64,000 nucleotides of DNA, taken from the NCBI GenBank assembly GCA_964512995.1, contig CAZELM010000010.1, forward strand, positions 1 to 64,000, written 5' to 3'. The notes beneath the pieces were generated by a model that was not told the origin of the DNA, did no database searches, and saw only the letters and a list, made by a program, of their open reading frames with translations. Both the position numbers and the translations under genes were made by a program. Below are positions 56,150 to 64,000 of this stretch, piece after piece (the stretch's first letter is position 1; each line of letters begins with the position of its first letter). Source of the stretch: CAZELM01 sp964512995. Lineage in GTDB: Bacteria; CSSED10-310.

Positions 56150-57028
56150 TTATTCTATATTTTGTATCTGTTCGCGGATTTTTTCTATCTCGGTTTTGAT
56201 ATCTACTACAAGTTCCGAAATTTCTTTCATGGCACTCTTGGATCCGATTGTTGAGATTTCCCGATGGAGTTCCTGAACCAGGAAATCACTTTCCTTTCCG
56301 ATCGGGTTTGATTTGACGAGGAGTCCGGCAATGCGATGGAGATGGCTCGATAATCGCGTCAATTCCTCCGTAAAATCGGATCTCACAACCAAAAGCAATA
56401 TTTCTTGCTCCATCCGTTGTTCATCACCTGCCGATCCGCTCTGATATTTTTTAACCAGATCATTCAATCGTTCCCGGATGACCAGACCCTGCTTGTCTGA
56501 ATGGCTTCTCAATAAATCAATTTTCTGTTGAATATTCACGATTCGAGTCTGCAAATCTGCAACCAGATGAGTCCCTTCCAGCCGTTTTGCTTCGATGAGA
56601 CGATCGAGAGCGATTTGTATGGCATCCATCAGAATTTGTTCTAGGATGGAGTCGGATTTTGGATTCGGTATGTTCGTCAGAATATCCGGAAACTTCAGTA
56701 ATCTCTCGGATGTCATATCATTCGGGATTTGAAACGTCTCCGCCAGAGAACCAGCAAATTCCATCAGGCTTTCAGCCAATCCTTGTTGAAGCACCAGTTC
56801 ATTGAACTCCTTAGGTACCGAATAAAAATCGACATATAAATCTATTTTACCTCGAGAAATTGCAGTAGCAACTTTTTCTCGCAACATCGCTTCCTTGTTC
56901 TGAATGTGTCTGGGTAAGCGTATCTGGAGCTGAAAATAGCGGTGGTTCAGGGAACGGATCAATATGGACACATCGAATCCCGATCGAGTGATCCGTCCTT
57001 CTCCAATTCCTGTCATGCTTAATGCCAT
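56150..57028 (-). CDS. yicC: YicC family RNase-like protein
   Basis: 292 residues from ATG 57028 (AAAGGG 7 nt upstream); a GTG at 57034 is less likely. YicC motifs: SMTGIGEGRI, RSLNHRYFQ and the C-terminal ESDFLVQELHREISTIGSKS. YicC proteins are metal-dependent endoribonucleases in E. coli work. First gene of the operon with remA, gmk, rpoZ and coaBC. Confidence 0.95.
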   Translation of the reverse strand: MALSMTGIGEGRITRSGFDVSILIRSLNHRYFQLQIRLPRHIQNKEAMLREKVATAISRGKIDLYVDFYSVPKEFNELVLQQGLAESLMEFAGSLAETFQIPNDMTSERLLKFPDILTNIPNPKSDSILEQILMDAIQIALDRLIEAKRLEGTHLVADLQTRIVNIQQKIDLLRSHSDKQGLVIRERLNDLVKKYQSGSAGDEQRMEQEILLLVVRSDFTEELTRLSSHLHRIAGLLVKSNPIGKESDFLVQELHREISTIGSKSAMKEISELVVDIKTEIEKIREQIQNIE

Positions 57029-57073
57029 ATCCACACCCTTTCACTTATGGAAAAATAAATCGTCTCGAACTGT

Positions 57074-57101
57074 ATGTTATTCAAAGTGACAAACCTGTCA
57101 A
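57074..57101 (-). promoter_or_regulatory. Promoter of the yicC-coaBC operon
   Basis: On the minus strand a perfect -35 TTGACA (57096-57101), a 16-nt spacer and TAACAT (57074-57079), about 45 nt before the yicC ATG. Divergent from the promoter of the TPR pair. Confidence 0.55.
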
Positions 57102-57109
57102 GCAAAGGC

Positions 57110-57138
57110 TTGATCATTTTCATTTTATCCAAGATAAT
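57110..57138 (+). promoter_or_regulatory. Promoter of the secreted TPR gene pair
   Basis: TTGATC (57110-57115), a 17-nt spacer and GATAAT (57133-57138), about 40 nt before the ATG at 57179. Back to back with the yicC promoter. Confidence 0.5.
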
Positions 57139-57178
57139 GGGGAGGATTGTTGACTTTTAACCTGGAGGATTGAACGAA

Positions 57179-58228
57179 ATGAAAATGAATCGAATAATCA
57201 TGGTTGTATTATTGTCCGTGGTTTGTTTCCCAGCATCATGGGTTCTGGCGAATAAATATGATGATGCTCTTCCATTATACAAACAGAAAGATTATAAGGG
57301 CGCTATTACGCTTCTTGAGGATCATTGCAATCAGTATCCCAAAGATCCCCGAGGGGGTTCTTTGCTGGCGCAATGCTACCTGAAAGAAAAGCAGACAGAC
57401 AAGGCCATTGAGCGATTGAAAATCGTGCTGGAACATCATCCTGAACATGAAGCTTCTCAGTTCTTGATGGGATTTTGCATGGTTGATCAGAAAAAATACA
57501 GCGAAGCGGAAAAATATCTGGCCGAAGCCGTTAAGCTGAAACCGGACGATGGCGATTATCAAGCTCTGTACGGGAGCGTTCTGATGAATCAGAAAAAATA
57601 CTCCGAGGCGTCACCCGTCCTGGCCAAAGCGGTCAAGTTGGATCCGAAAAACGCGAAAGCCAATTTCGATTATGGACGGGCATTGATTTTAACCGGTGAT
57701 TATGAAGCATCCCTTGTTCCATTACAGGCAGCCGCTAATGATAATGCCACTAAAAAAGCAGCTCTCTACTACCTGGGTACCGCTCAAATTCAGACCCAAA
57801 AGTATAATGAGGCCGTTACTACTCTTTTAGCTGCTTCCAAGGAAACTCCTGATGATGCCAAGGTGTATTATAATTTAGGGATCGCTTATGAGGGAAAACT
57901 CGGTCAGGGAGGTAAAACCCCCGATGATTTCAAACCCCAGATTGAGGCGTACAAAAAATCAGCAGATCTGGAAAAAAATAACGCCGAGTATTTGGGCCGA
58001 TTGGGATTATCGTATGAACAGGCAGCACGAACAATTTATGAAAAATCCGCGGGTAATGAAGAAATCTCCAAACAAGCACTCTCTCTTTTGGAAAATGCCA
58101 AAACCAGTTATAACGCAGCTCTTGCTGCGAATGCATCCAGTCCCAGCAAAGACCGTGTTGCTGCCATTGACCAGATGATCGAGAACATCAAAAATCCACA
58201 GGAAGTGGAAGAAACGGTTTCCCCATAA
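57179..58228 (+). CDS. Secreted TPR protein (first of a pair)
   Basis: 349 residues from ATG 57179 (GGAGG about 10 nt upstream); a TTG at 57170 is less likely. A signal peptide (about 1-25, cleavage after VLA) is followed by about eight TPR units (Y-x-x-A-x-x-x-Y/L, P-x-D/N), ending near residue 320. It acts outside the cytoplasm as a protein-interaction scaffold, perhaps for outer-membrane or surface assembly. The next gene has the same plan and probably arose by duplication. Confidence 0.82.
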   Translation: MKMNRIIMVVLLSVVCFPASWVLANKYDDALPLYKQKDYKGAITLLEDHCNQYPKDPRGGSLLAQCYLKEKQTDKAIERLKIVLEHHPEHEASQFLMGFCMVDQKKYSEAEKYLAEAVKLKPDDGDYQALYGSVLMNQKKYSEASPVLAKAVKLDPKNAKANFDYGRALILTGDYEASLVPLQAAANDNATKKAALYYLGTAQIQTQKYNEAVTTLLAASKETPDDAKVYYNLGIAYEGKLGQGGKTPDDFKPQIEAYKKSADLEKNNAEYLGRLGLSYEQAARTIYEKSAGNEEISKQALSLLENAKTSYNAALAANASSPSKDRVAAIDQMIENIKNPQEVEETVSP

Positions 58229-58253
58229 GTATATTTCTTGAAAGGAGCAGTCC

Positions 58254-59399
58254 ATGACTACACTAAAATATTCAGCCGTTATTTTCGTATTGACTCTATC
58301 TATGGTGATAGGGACCTCTCTGCACGCAGGATATTATGAGGATGCTTATGCGGCTTACCAGAATAAAAATTATGAAGAATCCATCAAAATTTTGAATGAG
58401 GGTCTTCAAGCCGCTCCCAATGACGAACAACTCGCGATGTTCGCCGGTCAAGTCTATTATAAAATGAAAGATTTTGACAAAGCAGCCGAAATGTTCCAGA
58501 AAACCGTACAACTCGCTCCAGAATTAGATAAAGCCCAATACTATCTCGGAATGTGCTATACGCTTAAAAAAGAAGGCTCCGAAACGAAACCCGCATGGTT
58601 CGAGGCGTCTCAGGCTTTTGGTGAAGCTGTAAAATTGAAACCAGACGATTTTAGTTATTTGTACAATTATGGTCATTCGTTACTCATGCAAAAAAAATAT
58701 CAGCAAGCACTGGAACCGCTTCAGAAAGCATATGTCACACCCGATGGAGCCAAAGATGCCAAGACCATCACCGATCTGGGATTGGCGTTTCAGATGAACA
58801 AAGAAAAGGATAAAGCGGTTGAAATGTATGAAAAAGCCATCGAACTCGACCCATCTCAATATTCACCCATCGTGTATCTAGGCAATCTCTATATGGAGAA
58901 AGAAGAATATGAGAAGATCAAATCTCTGGGCGAAAAATTGATCTCCATGAAGCCAGATCTGGGAAAGGGATACGAATATCGAGGCATTGGGCAGTTGAGA
59001 ACAAAAGAATTTGCCGCTGCTGAAGAAACATTCACCAAAGCAATCGAATTGGATCCAAAAGATGGAAGTGCCTATTTCCATCGAGGCGTTGCTCGGGAGG
59101 GTAAGATTGGCTCTGGCGCTTCCAGCTACTCCGCTCTGATCGATGACTACTCCAAAGCCATCGCCATGAACCGAGATGATACACCCTCTGAATGGCACTA
59201 TCGATTGGGTCATGCCTACGAACTGGAAGCCATGATCTATTGGGAGCGAGCGGTCCGGCATGCCGAATCCAGAAGTCAATGTCTGAAATTTTTGAAAAAA
59301 GCCCGTGAATCCTATCAGGCCGCCAAAGATTACCCCTCCGCGGGTAGTTCATTGGGGGGCGTCAATGAGCGAATCCGGCAACTGGAAGTGATCGGGTAA
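58254..59399 (+). CDS. Secreted TPR protein (second of a pair)
   Basis: 381 residues with a signal peptide (about 1-23) and GAAAGGAG before the ATG. It has about eight TPR units; the start GYYEDAYAAYQNKNYEESIKIL mirrors the first gene's KYDDALPLYKQKDYKGAITLL, which supports duplication. A degenerate repeat in the middle (residues 100-125) carries an insertion. It lies 25 nt after its partner, and gmhA follows 28 nt later, so a shared transcript reaching the heptose genes is plausible. Confidence 0.82.
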   Translation: MTTLKYSAVIFVLTLSMVIGTSLHAGYYEDAYAAYQNKNYEESIKILNEGLQAAPNDEQLAMFAGQVYYKMKDFDKAAEMFQKTVQLAPELDKAQYYLGMCYTLKKEGSETKPAWFEASQAFGEAVKLKPDDFSYLYNYGHSLLMQKKYQQALEPLQKAYVTPDGAKDAKTITDLGLAFQMNKEKDKAVEMYEKAIELDPSQYSPIVYLGNLYMEKEEYEKIKSLGEKLISMKPDLGKGYEYRGIGQLRTKEFAAAEETFTKAIELDPKDGSAYFHRGVAREGKIGSGASSYSALIDDYSKAIAMNRDDTPSEWHYRLGHAYELEAMIYWERAVRHAESRSQCLKFLKKARESYQAAKDYPSAGSSLGGVNERIRQLEVIG

Positions 59400-59427
59400 T
59401 TGATCTTTCAGGGTAGTGGGTGATGGA

Positions 59428-60042
59428 ATGAATGGAGATTTCCAGAGAGATACGTTTTTTCATCAGATTTTTTATGAGAGTATCGACTGCAAACGCCGCT
59501 TTTTGGCCGACTGTCATGCACAGATGATCCATATTGCCAATCTGATGACGACTCAGTTGACACAAAATAAAAAAATCCTGCTCTTTGGGAATGGAGGCTC
59601 AGCCGCCGATGCCCAACACCTAGCAGCCGAATTTGTCAACCGGCTGACCCGGCATCGTCCCGCGATTCCAGCGATCGCTTTGACAACAGACTCCTCAGTG
59701 ATTACCAGTATCGCCAATGATTATGACTTTGATCAGATTTTCGCCCGGCAAATCGAAGCATTGGGAGAGGAATCTGATATTGCGCTGGGCATCTCTACCA
59801 GTGGCAACTCTCCCAATATCATAAAAGCCATTGAAACCGCCCATCGCCGCAGACTGATCACGATCGGATTTCTCGGTGGCGATGGCGGCCTATTAAAAAC
59901 AATGATGGACTACACATTGATTGTCCCATCCAAATCCCCTCAACGCATTCAGGAAACTCACATCACCATTGGACACGCTCTGTGTGAATGGGTGGAACGA
60001 TCCATGTACAGCCAACCACCTCAATCCCATGGCTCCCGATAA
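59428..60042 (+). CDS. gmhA: Sedoheptulose 7-phosphate isomerase
   Basis: 204 residues from ATG 59428 (a GTG at 59416 is less likely). The SIS fold shows as LFGNGGSAADAQHLAAEFVNR (phosphosugar and metal binding), ALTTDSSVITSIANDYDF and GISTSGNSPNIIKAIE, with the terminal E-x-H-I-T-I-G-H motif. It starts the ADP-heptose pathway for lipopolysaccharide or surface glycoprotein. It overlaps the hldE-like gene by 14 nt. Confidence 0.93.
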   Translation: MNGDFQRDTFFHQIFYESIDCKRRFLADCHAQMIHIANLMTTQLTQNKKILLFGNGGSAADAQHLAAEFVNRLTRHRPAIPAIALTTDSSVITSIANDYDFDQIFARQIEALGEESDIALGISTSGNSPNIIKAIETAHRRRLITIGFLGGDGGLLKTMMDYTLIVPSKSPQRIQETHITIGHALCEWVERSMYSQPPQSHGSR

Positions 60043-60835
60043 TAAGACCGTTCATTTTCCGATTATCATATCCGGACGATTTGAATTTCTGCATCCGCTG
60101 AATGTCGTTTACATTTTATACGCACTGGAACAGCACTCCGGACTACCAACAAAGCCAGTCATGAAACTTCTTCCCGGAAGCGATGACTGGTTCATTCCAG
60201 ATCTCCAAACCCGAGCTGAATTTCTAAATGACTTCAGATTCAGACTGGATATCCAAACTGATACAACACCAACCGGTCACATGTTGATGCCAGTGAGTTT
60301 GGACAAAGGCAGTCGCTTGCTGGAGTCCTTTTATAAAGCAAAGGCAGACACGTCATATTTCAGAAATCCGACGCATCTTATCGAAAAAATTTTTGCGAAT
60401 TATGGGACAGATGTAAAAATTGTTACAACAAATGGATGCTTTGATATTCTCCATCCCGGACACCTGAAAACACTCCAATTTGCCAGAAGCCAGGGTGATA
60501 TCCTGGTCGTTGCCATCAACAGCGATCGTTCAATCCAGCGATTCAAAGGACCCAGTCGTCCCATCCACCGGGAATCGTTCCGAGGCTCGCTTCTGGCACA
60601 ATTGCCCTATGTGGATTTCGTAACGGTTTTCGATGAAGATACTCCCCTCAATCTGATTGCCGGACTCAAACCTCAGGTTCATGTCAAAGGAGGGTCATTC
60701 CTCGATGAACGCGTTCGTGAGGAACGGGAACTCCTGACAACGTGGGGAGGGCATCTCATTGCATATCCGATGGTCGGGGAGTTTTCCACGACCCGCATTC
60801 TCGAGATTTATAATCCTCATACCTTTCCAATATAG
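60029..60835 (+). CDS. HldE-type nucleotidyltransferase with degenerate duplicated N-terminal half
   Basis: 268 residues from ATG 60029. Residues 128-268 are a full cytidylyltransferase-like domain with TTNGCFDILHPGH (HxGH at 142-145), AINSDRS, and KG near the end, matching the ADP-heptose synthase (RfaE2) half of HldE. Residues 10-125 resemble it: GRFEFLHPLN (16-25) aligns with GCFDILHPGH, but the second His and Gly are lost. There is no heptokinase (RfaE1) domain here. Neighbouring gmhA supports ADP-heptose synthesis. The N-terminal half may be structural or regulatory. Confidence 0.82.
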   Translation: MAPDNKTVHFPIIISGRFEFLHPLNVVYILYALEQHSGLPTKPVMKLLPGSDDWFIPDLQTRAEFLNDFRFRLDIQTDTTPTGHMLMPVSLDKGSRLLESFYKAKADTSYFRNPTHLIEKIFANYGTDVKIVTTNGCFDILHPGHLKTLQFARSQGDILVVAINSDRSIQRFKGPSRPIHRESFRGSLLAQLPYVDFVTVFDEDTPLNLIAGLKPQVHVKGGSFLDERVREERELLTTWGGHLIAYPMVGEFSTTRILEIYNPHTFPI

Positions 60836-60849
60836 TAAGGAGCAGCCAG

Positions 60850-61815
60850 ATGGGCGAGACCTATCAACCCGCTGATTTCAGCAAAATCCATAGAAATACC
60901 ATTCACGAACGAGAAAATCTGGTTAAATCGGCTGATTTCGCAAAAGTGCCATCACTGGACGGCGGATTTATAGATTTTTTGGCGTCTTTACCGGTGATTA
61001 AACACCGGACCAATGCCGCTGTCAGTCTGGTGACAATCATCGATCGAATCGCCGAAGCCCGAGAACGCAGAAAGCCAATAACCTGGGCATTGGGACCCCA
61101 CATTGTAAAATATGGATTGTCACCATTGATCATCGCGCTGATGGATCGAGGTGTTGTTCAGTGCATATTGACCAATGGCGCCGGAGCCATTCATGATACT
61201 GAGATTGCAATGATTGGGGAAACATCCGAGGAAATGGGCGGGCATATCTCCAAAGGCGATTTCGGGATGGCGAGGGAAACCGGTGAATTCATCAACTCAG
61301 CGGCCAGTGAAGCAGCCAGAACCGGTAGAGGATTCGGGGAGGTATTGGGAGATAAAATCCTTCGGGAAGCACTGCCCTATCGGCATCTCAGCCTGCTCGC
61401 GCAGGCAAGGTCCCGGCATATTCCGGCTACCGTGCATGTCGCGATCGGAACCGACATCATCCATATGCATCCGGATATGGCCGGTGCGGCTACTGGCGAG
61501 GCGACATTTACTGATTTCAGACTGTTTGTCAGCGTGCTCCAGCACTTCAGCGGGGGTGGGATGCACCTGAATATCGGCTCCACTGTCGTTCTGCCGGAAG
61601 TTTTCGTTAAAGCCATGACATGCGCCAATAATCTGAATCGCGTACCCACCCAATCGTTCACTACAGTCAATATTGATCACCTCTCGGAATATCGGCCGCT
61701 GATGAACGTCGTCAACAGAGGTTCCATGGATGGTGGTGAAGGTTTTGAAATTATTGGACGGATGGAGATCATGATACCATTGCTGGTGCGTATCCTGCTG
61801 GAAAAACTGGAATAA
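60850..61815 (+). CDS. Deoxyhypusine-synthase-like protein
   Basis: 321 residues, shorter than true deoxyhypusine synthases (about 360-370). It has the family words TNGAGAIHDTEIA, GETSEEMGGHI, HVAIGTDIIHMHP and LNIGSTVVLPEV, which fit the NAD-binding core. I could not find the active-site Lys motif (EWGKI-like in eukaryotic enzymes). Bacteria generally lack the eIF5A substrate; some family members make homospermidine. TAAGGAG precedes the ATG, 15 nt after the hldE-like gene, so its link to that pathway is by context only. Product unknown. Confidence 0.75.
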   Translation: MGETYQPADFSKIHRNTIHERENLVKSADFAKVPSLDGGFIDFLASLPVIKHRTNAAVSLVTIIDRIAEARERRKPITWALGPHIVKYGLSPLIIALMDRGVVQCILTNGAGAIHDTEIAMIGETSEEMGGHISKGDFGMARETGEFINSAASEAARTGRGFGEVLGDKILREALPYRHLSLLAQARSRHIPATVHVAIGTDIIHMHPDMAGAATGEATFTDFRLFVSVLQHFSGGGMHLNIGSTVVLPEVFVKAMTCANNLNRVPTQSFTTVNIDHLSEYRPLMNVVNRGSMDGGEGFEIIGRMEIMIPLLVRILLEKLE

Positions 61816-61997
61816 CCCTCACAGGGCTTCGATATCTTCTGTCTAAGCACCAAACTTTGTCACAACATGTTTTTCGATCCTATTTGGATCTAACTTCGGT
61901 CTTCTCCGTTGCCCATTGTTATTCCCGCGACGGGGGCTCTCTTGGTATACTCCGAAATCACCCCATTAGCTGGAATAACGCTGTCCGGTTTCCATTT

Positions 61998-62027
61998 CCC
62001 TTAACTCATTTGCCGTAAGGGATGAGT
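61998..62027 (+). other. Interleaved inverted repeats after the DHS-like gene
   Basis: CCCTTA (61998-62003) pairs with TAAGGG (62016-62021) and ACTCAT (62004-62009) pairs with ATGAGT (62022-62027). The arms interleave, as in an H-type pseudoknot or two competing hairpins. The loops are very short, so a true pseudoknot would be strained. Confidence 0.3.
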
Positions 62028-62067
62028 TTGCATACACGATTTCAAATAAAAACATCCCCGGATACAC

Positions 62068-62868
62068 TCATATGACATCCGATAGAAACGCCATCAACAA
62101 TTGGGCATTTTGAATCGCCTGAGCACGGTAATGGTTATTAAACAGAATATATAATCGATCCGTATGTTCTGCCATCCCGCGGATGCTGGGTATCCATTCT
62201 TTGAGTTCCGCCCAGGAATACAGATAATCATATCTCTCCCATGCCTTTTCGTGGTTCCACCATTTCGCTTTGTTCCGGCCATGAAACCGGATGTATCCGA
62301 TCCGGGAGGTGACCTCATGGCATGCTCCAACAAGATTATCCAGAATCGGCTGATCCACAGCACAGAATGTCAGACGAAGTTCTTTGAGGAATTGAAATAT
62401 CGTCTCATGAATCCAACTGTTATGCCGGAATTCAATGATACCAGGAATATCGTTCAGTTCGCCGGCAATGTGTCTCAGCCGGTCCCGGTTGGCGGTCGTA
62501 TTATGGAAAGCATATGGAAACTGAAACAGAATACCACCCAACATGTTCGCCTGTTTCATTTTTGAGAACACGGACAGGAATGACCGGAGATCCTGAGTGG
62601 GTGACGTGGAGTGACTGAACATCTGATGGGCTTTCACAATGAATATCAACCGTCCATCGGCATGTTTCAGGAGTGTATCGACCTGTTTGACTGTCGGGAT
62701 GCGGTAGAATGAGAAATTCAGCTCAACGACTGGAAAATGTCTGGCATAATACTCTAACTGAGCATGGGATGGGAGTTGTTTCGGGTAGAATACTTCCCGC
62801 CAATCCGGGTAGGAGTAACCGGATGTACCAATGCATATTTGGGGAAACAACGGCGTAATGTGATCCAT
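62068..62868 (-). CDS. DUF72 family TIM-barrel protein
   Basis: 266 residues from ATG 62868, where the conserved start ICIGTSGYSYPDW begins; the open frame extends upstream to 62985 but overlaps the next gene. Other family words: YARHFPVVELNFSFYRIPT, FQFPYAFHN, IIEFRHNSW and YIRFHGR. The fold is a TIM barrel related to sugar isomerases and endonuclease IV; the function is not established. The ribosome site is weak. Confidence 0.9.
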   Translation of the reverse strand: MDHITPLFPQICIGTSGYSYPDWREVFYPKQLPSHAQLEYYARHFPVVELNFSFYRIPTVKQVDTLLKHADGRLIFIVKAHQMFSHSTSPTQDLRSFLSVFSKMKQANMLGGILFQFPYAFHNTTANRDRLRHIAGELNDIPGIIEFRHNSWIHETIFQFLKELRLTFCAVDQPILDNLVGACHEVTSRIGYIRFHGRNKAKWWNHEKAWERYDYLYSWAELKEWIPSIRGMAEHTDRLYILFNNHYRAQAIQNAQLLMAFLSDVI

Positions 62869-62887
62869 CGGAACCTGAAGGTATCGA

Positions 62888-64000
62888 TCAGTTGGGCTGC
62901 ACGGGAAACGGCTGACGGCCCCGTTCGAGTTCACCAAACACTTGAGCTTCAAAAACATCAAATGATGCCCCGGATTTCCATCCATCTGCCGATAATCCCG
63001 CTTTCAGCGCGAGGTGCCGTAATGTTTCTTCCAGCGTCCAACCTTGTTCAGGAGCTACTTGTGGGAGAAATACAGACTTGTTGTGTCCCTTTTTCAGCAC
63101 AATACCATGTTTGCCGATGATGATTTCCCTATATGAAGATACAGGCAGCGGAGTGCTCAGAACGGAAATCTCAATGTCGATCTGATCCAGTTCTGCAGAT
63201 GTAACGGGACGGAATCGGGGATCCTGAGAGCATGCATTGATCGTATTGGAGATGACGGTCTTGTAACATGGATCCACGGGCATGATCGTCCCAATGCATC
63301 CACGCAGTTCTCCGTGCATTTTTAACGTCACAAAAGCACCACGCTTTTTATCCAGGATGTTATCCGGAGAAGTAATGGAAGGGGTTTTGCCGGTCTTCAC
63401 ATAGGACGCCAACACATATCGTGATAATCCCAATAGATATTTTTCCTGGTCGATCGTCAATCGATCACCCATCATCGATTCTTCGGAGTGCTTTTCCTCT
63501 GTCTGGGTTGTCGATTGGGAATGGGAATTTGAACGACAAAAAGCAACAGCACCATAGCCCACGACCCGGTGTTTATCTCCAATGACCGCATCCCCGGAAT
63601 TCGCTCGATGCATCACAATTCCTTTATCGGCTCCCAACGAACGGGATAGTTCGATTACGGCTTTTGTCGCTTCCGGTGCGCACAATACACAATCCAGGGA
63701 GGGAACAAATTTCTTCATCTCTTCCCGCTCGATACGATCCAGCCCTGACTGATCCATCGATGCAATGATTTCAACCGTTCGCTGGTCAATGCGGCATGAA
63801 TCGTCATAATTCGGAAAGTGAGTCAAATCGGTGCTGGCGATGATCAGAGCCGTTTTCCCTTTCAGCAAAAGAGGGATATTTTCGACCAGATATTTATATG
63901 CGGTTCCGGGCTCCCGGCCGAATAGAATCGGTACGATTTTAAATCCGGGTTTGAGAACCCGTTGAAGAAATGGGATCTGTGCCTCCAGAGAGTGCTCCGG
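62888..64000 (-). CDS. AmmeMemoRadiSam system fusion: Memo (B) plus AMMECR1 (A), partial
   Basis: The frame is open to the right edge of the window, so the start lies outside. Reading in from the edge: EHSLEAQIPFLQ, the Memo motif, then TDLTHFPNYDD and the C-terminal Memo half (to about 63560 on the map). A Ser/Gln-rich linker leads to an AMMECR1 domain with KKRGAFVTLKMHGELRGCIGT and QDPRFRPVTSAEL. Memo and AMMECR1 (systems B and A) usually occur with a radical SAM partner and are of unknown job; fusion of the two is known. The partner was not found in the window. Confidence 0.9.
   Translation of the reverse strand, partial: PEHSLEAQIPFLQRVLKPGFKIVPILFGREPGTAYKYLVENIPLLLKGKTALIIASTDLTHFPNYDDSCRIDQRTVEIIASMDQSGLDRIEREEMKKFVPSLDCVLCAPEATKAVIELSRSLGADKGIVMHRANSGDAVIGDKHRVVGYGAVAFCRSNSHSQSTTQTEEKHSEESMMGDRLTIDQEKYLLGLSRYVLASYVKTGKTPSITSPDNILDKKRGAFVTLKMHGELRGCIGTIMPVDPCYKTVISNTINACSQDPRFRPVTSAELDQIDIEISVLSTPLPVSSYREIIIGKHGIVLKKGHNKSVFLPQVAPEQGWTLEETLRHLALKAGLSADGWKSGASFDVFEAQVFGELERGRQPFPVQPN

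Noticed and set aside
59921..60028. Upstream extension of the hldE-like gene
   Set aside because: It lies inside gmhA in another frame; ATG 60029 gives a short 14-nt overlap.

Overview
The window is a stretch of chromosome from a diderm (Gram-negative type) bacterium of roughly mid-40s percent G+C by eye. The evidence for an outer membrane is ADP-heptose synthesis genes (gmhA and an hldE-like gene), a Wzm/Wzt-type polysaccharide ABC exporter, lipoproteins and a meso-diaminopimelate-type MurE (DNPR motif). TPR and FHA proteins, a dockerin/cohesin protein with a Pro-Thr linker, multi-PAS sensor kinases, and a run of 100 N in a tandem repeat all suggest a draft or metagenome assembly from a poorly cultivated phylum. 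I cannot name the lineage from sequence alone.

Layout. 1-4.5 kb: a kinase-like/TPR protein, an FHA protein, a secreted beta-helix protein and a lipoprotein. 5-11.6 kb (minus): a surface-polysaccharide group with a two-glycosyltransferase fusion, another glycosyltransferase and a polytopic membrane protein with repeated C-terminal modules. 11.7-16.1 kb (minus): a signalling operon of a GAF/PAS histidine kinase, an Rcp1-like receiver and a receiver-PAS-HD-GYP protein. 16.5-18.0 kb: a secreted dockerin plus cohesin-like protein with a clear terminator. 18.0-19.3 kb: a non-coding zone with GC-rich hairpins, a 21-bp tandem repeat interrupted by the assembly gap, and a nested inverted-repeat element. 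19.3-26.8 kb (minus): the export cluster wzm-wzt-methyltransferase-glycosyltransferase-sulfatase-like lipoprotein. 27-37 kb: a secreted propeller-like protein, an IspH/UbiA-like fusion, a bactofilin, tRNA-Gly(CCC), a large TPR protein, a LipM-like acyltransferase, an aminotransferase, a GT2 and a PilZ protein.

37.4-48.2 kb (plus) is a compact division/cell-wall cluster, mraZ-rsmH-ftsL-ftsI-murE-ftsW-murB-ftsQ-ftsA-ftsZ. Most genes overlap by 4-17 nt, and a predicted MraZ operator overlaps the start region. It lacks murF, mraY, murD, murG, murC and ddl. A radical SAM gene follows, then a very large sensor protein. 53.7-57.0 kb (minus) is a housekeeping operon yicC-remA-gmk-rpoZ-coaBC. 57.2-61.8 kb (plus) carries two secreted TPR proteins, gmhA, an hldE-like gene with a degenerate duplicated N-terminal half, and a deoxyhypusine-synthase-like gene. 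The right end (minus) has a DUF72 protein and a Memo-AMMECR1 fusion that runs off the window.

Working together: the glycosyltransferases, Wzm/Wzt, the coiled-coil methyltransferase, the sulfatase-like protein and the heptose genes point to an elaborate cell-surface polysaccharide. The HD-GYP and PilZ proteins indicate c-di-GMP signalling. I found no single gene set that is clearly a new defence or mobile system. The most unusual items are the IspH-UbiA-like fusion, the degenerate double nucleotidyltransferase beside a DHS-like protein, the 18-19 kb repeat and hairpin zone, and the signalling proteins lacking catalytic residues.
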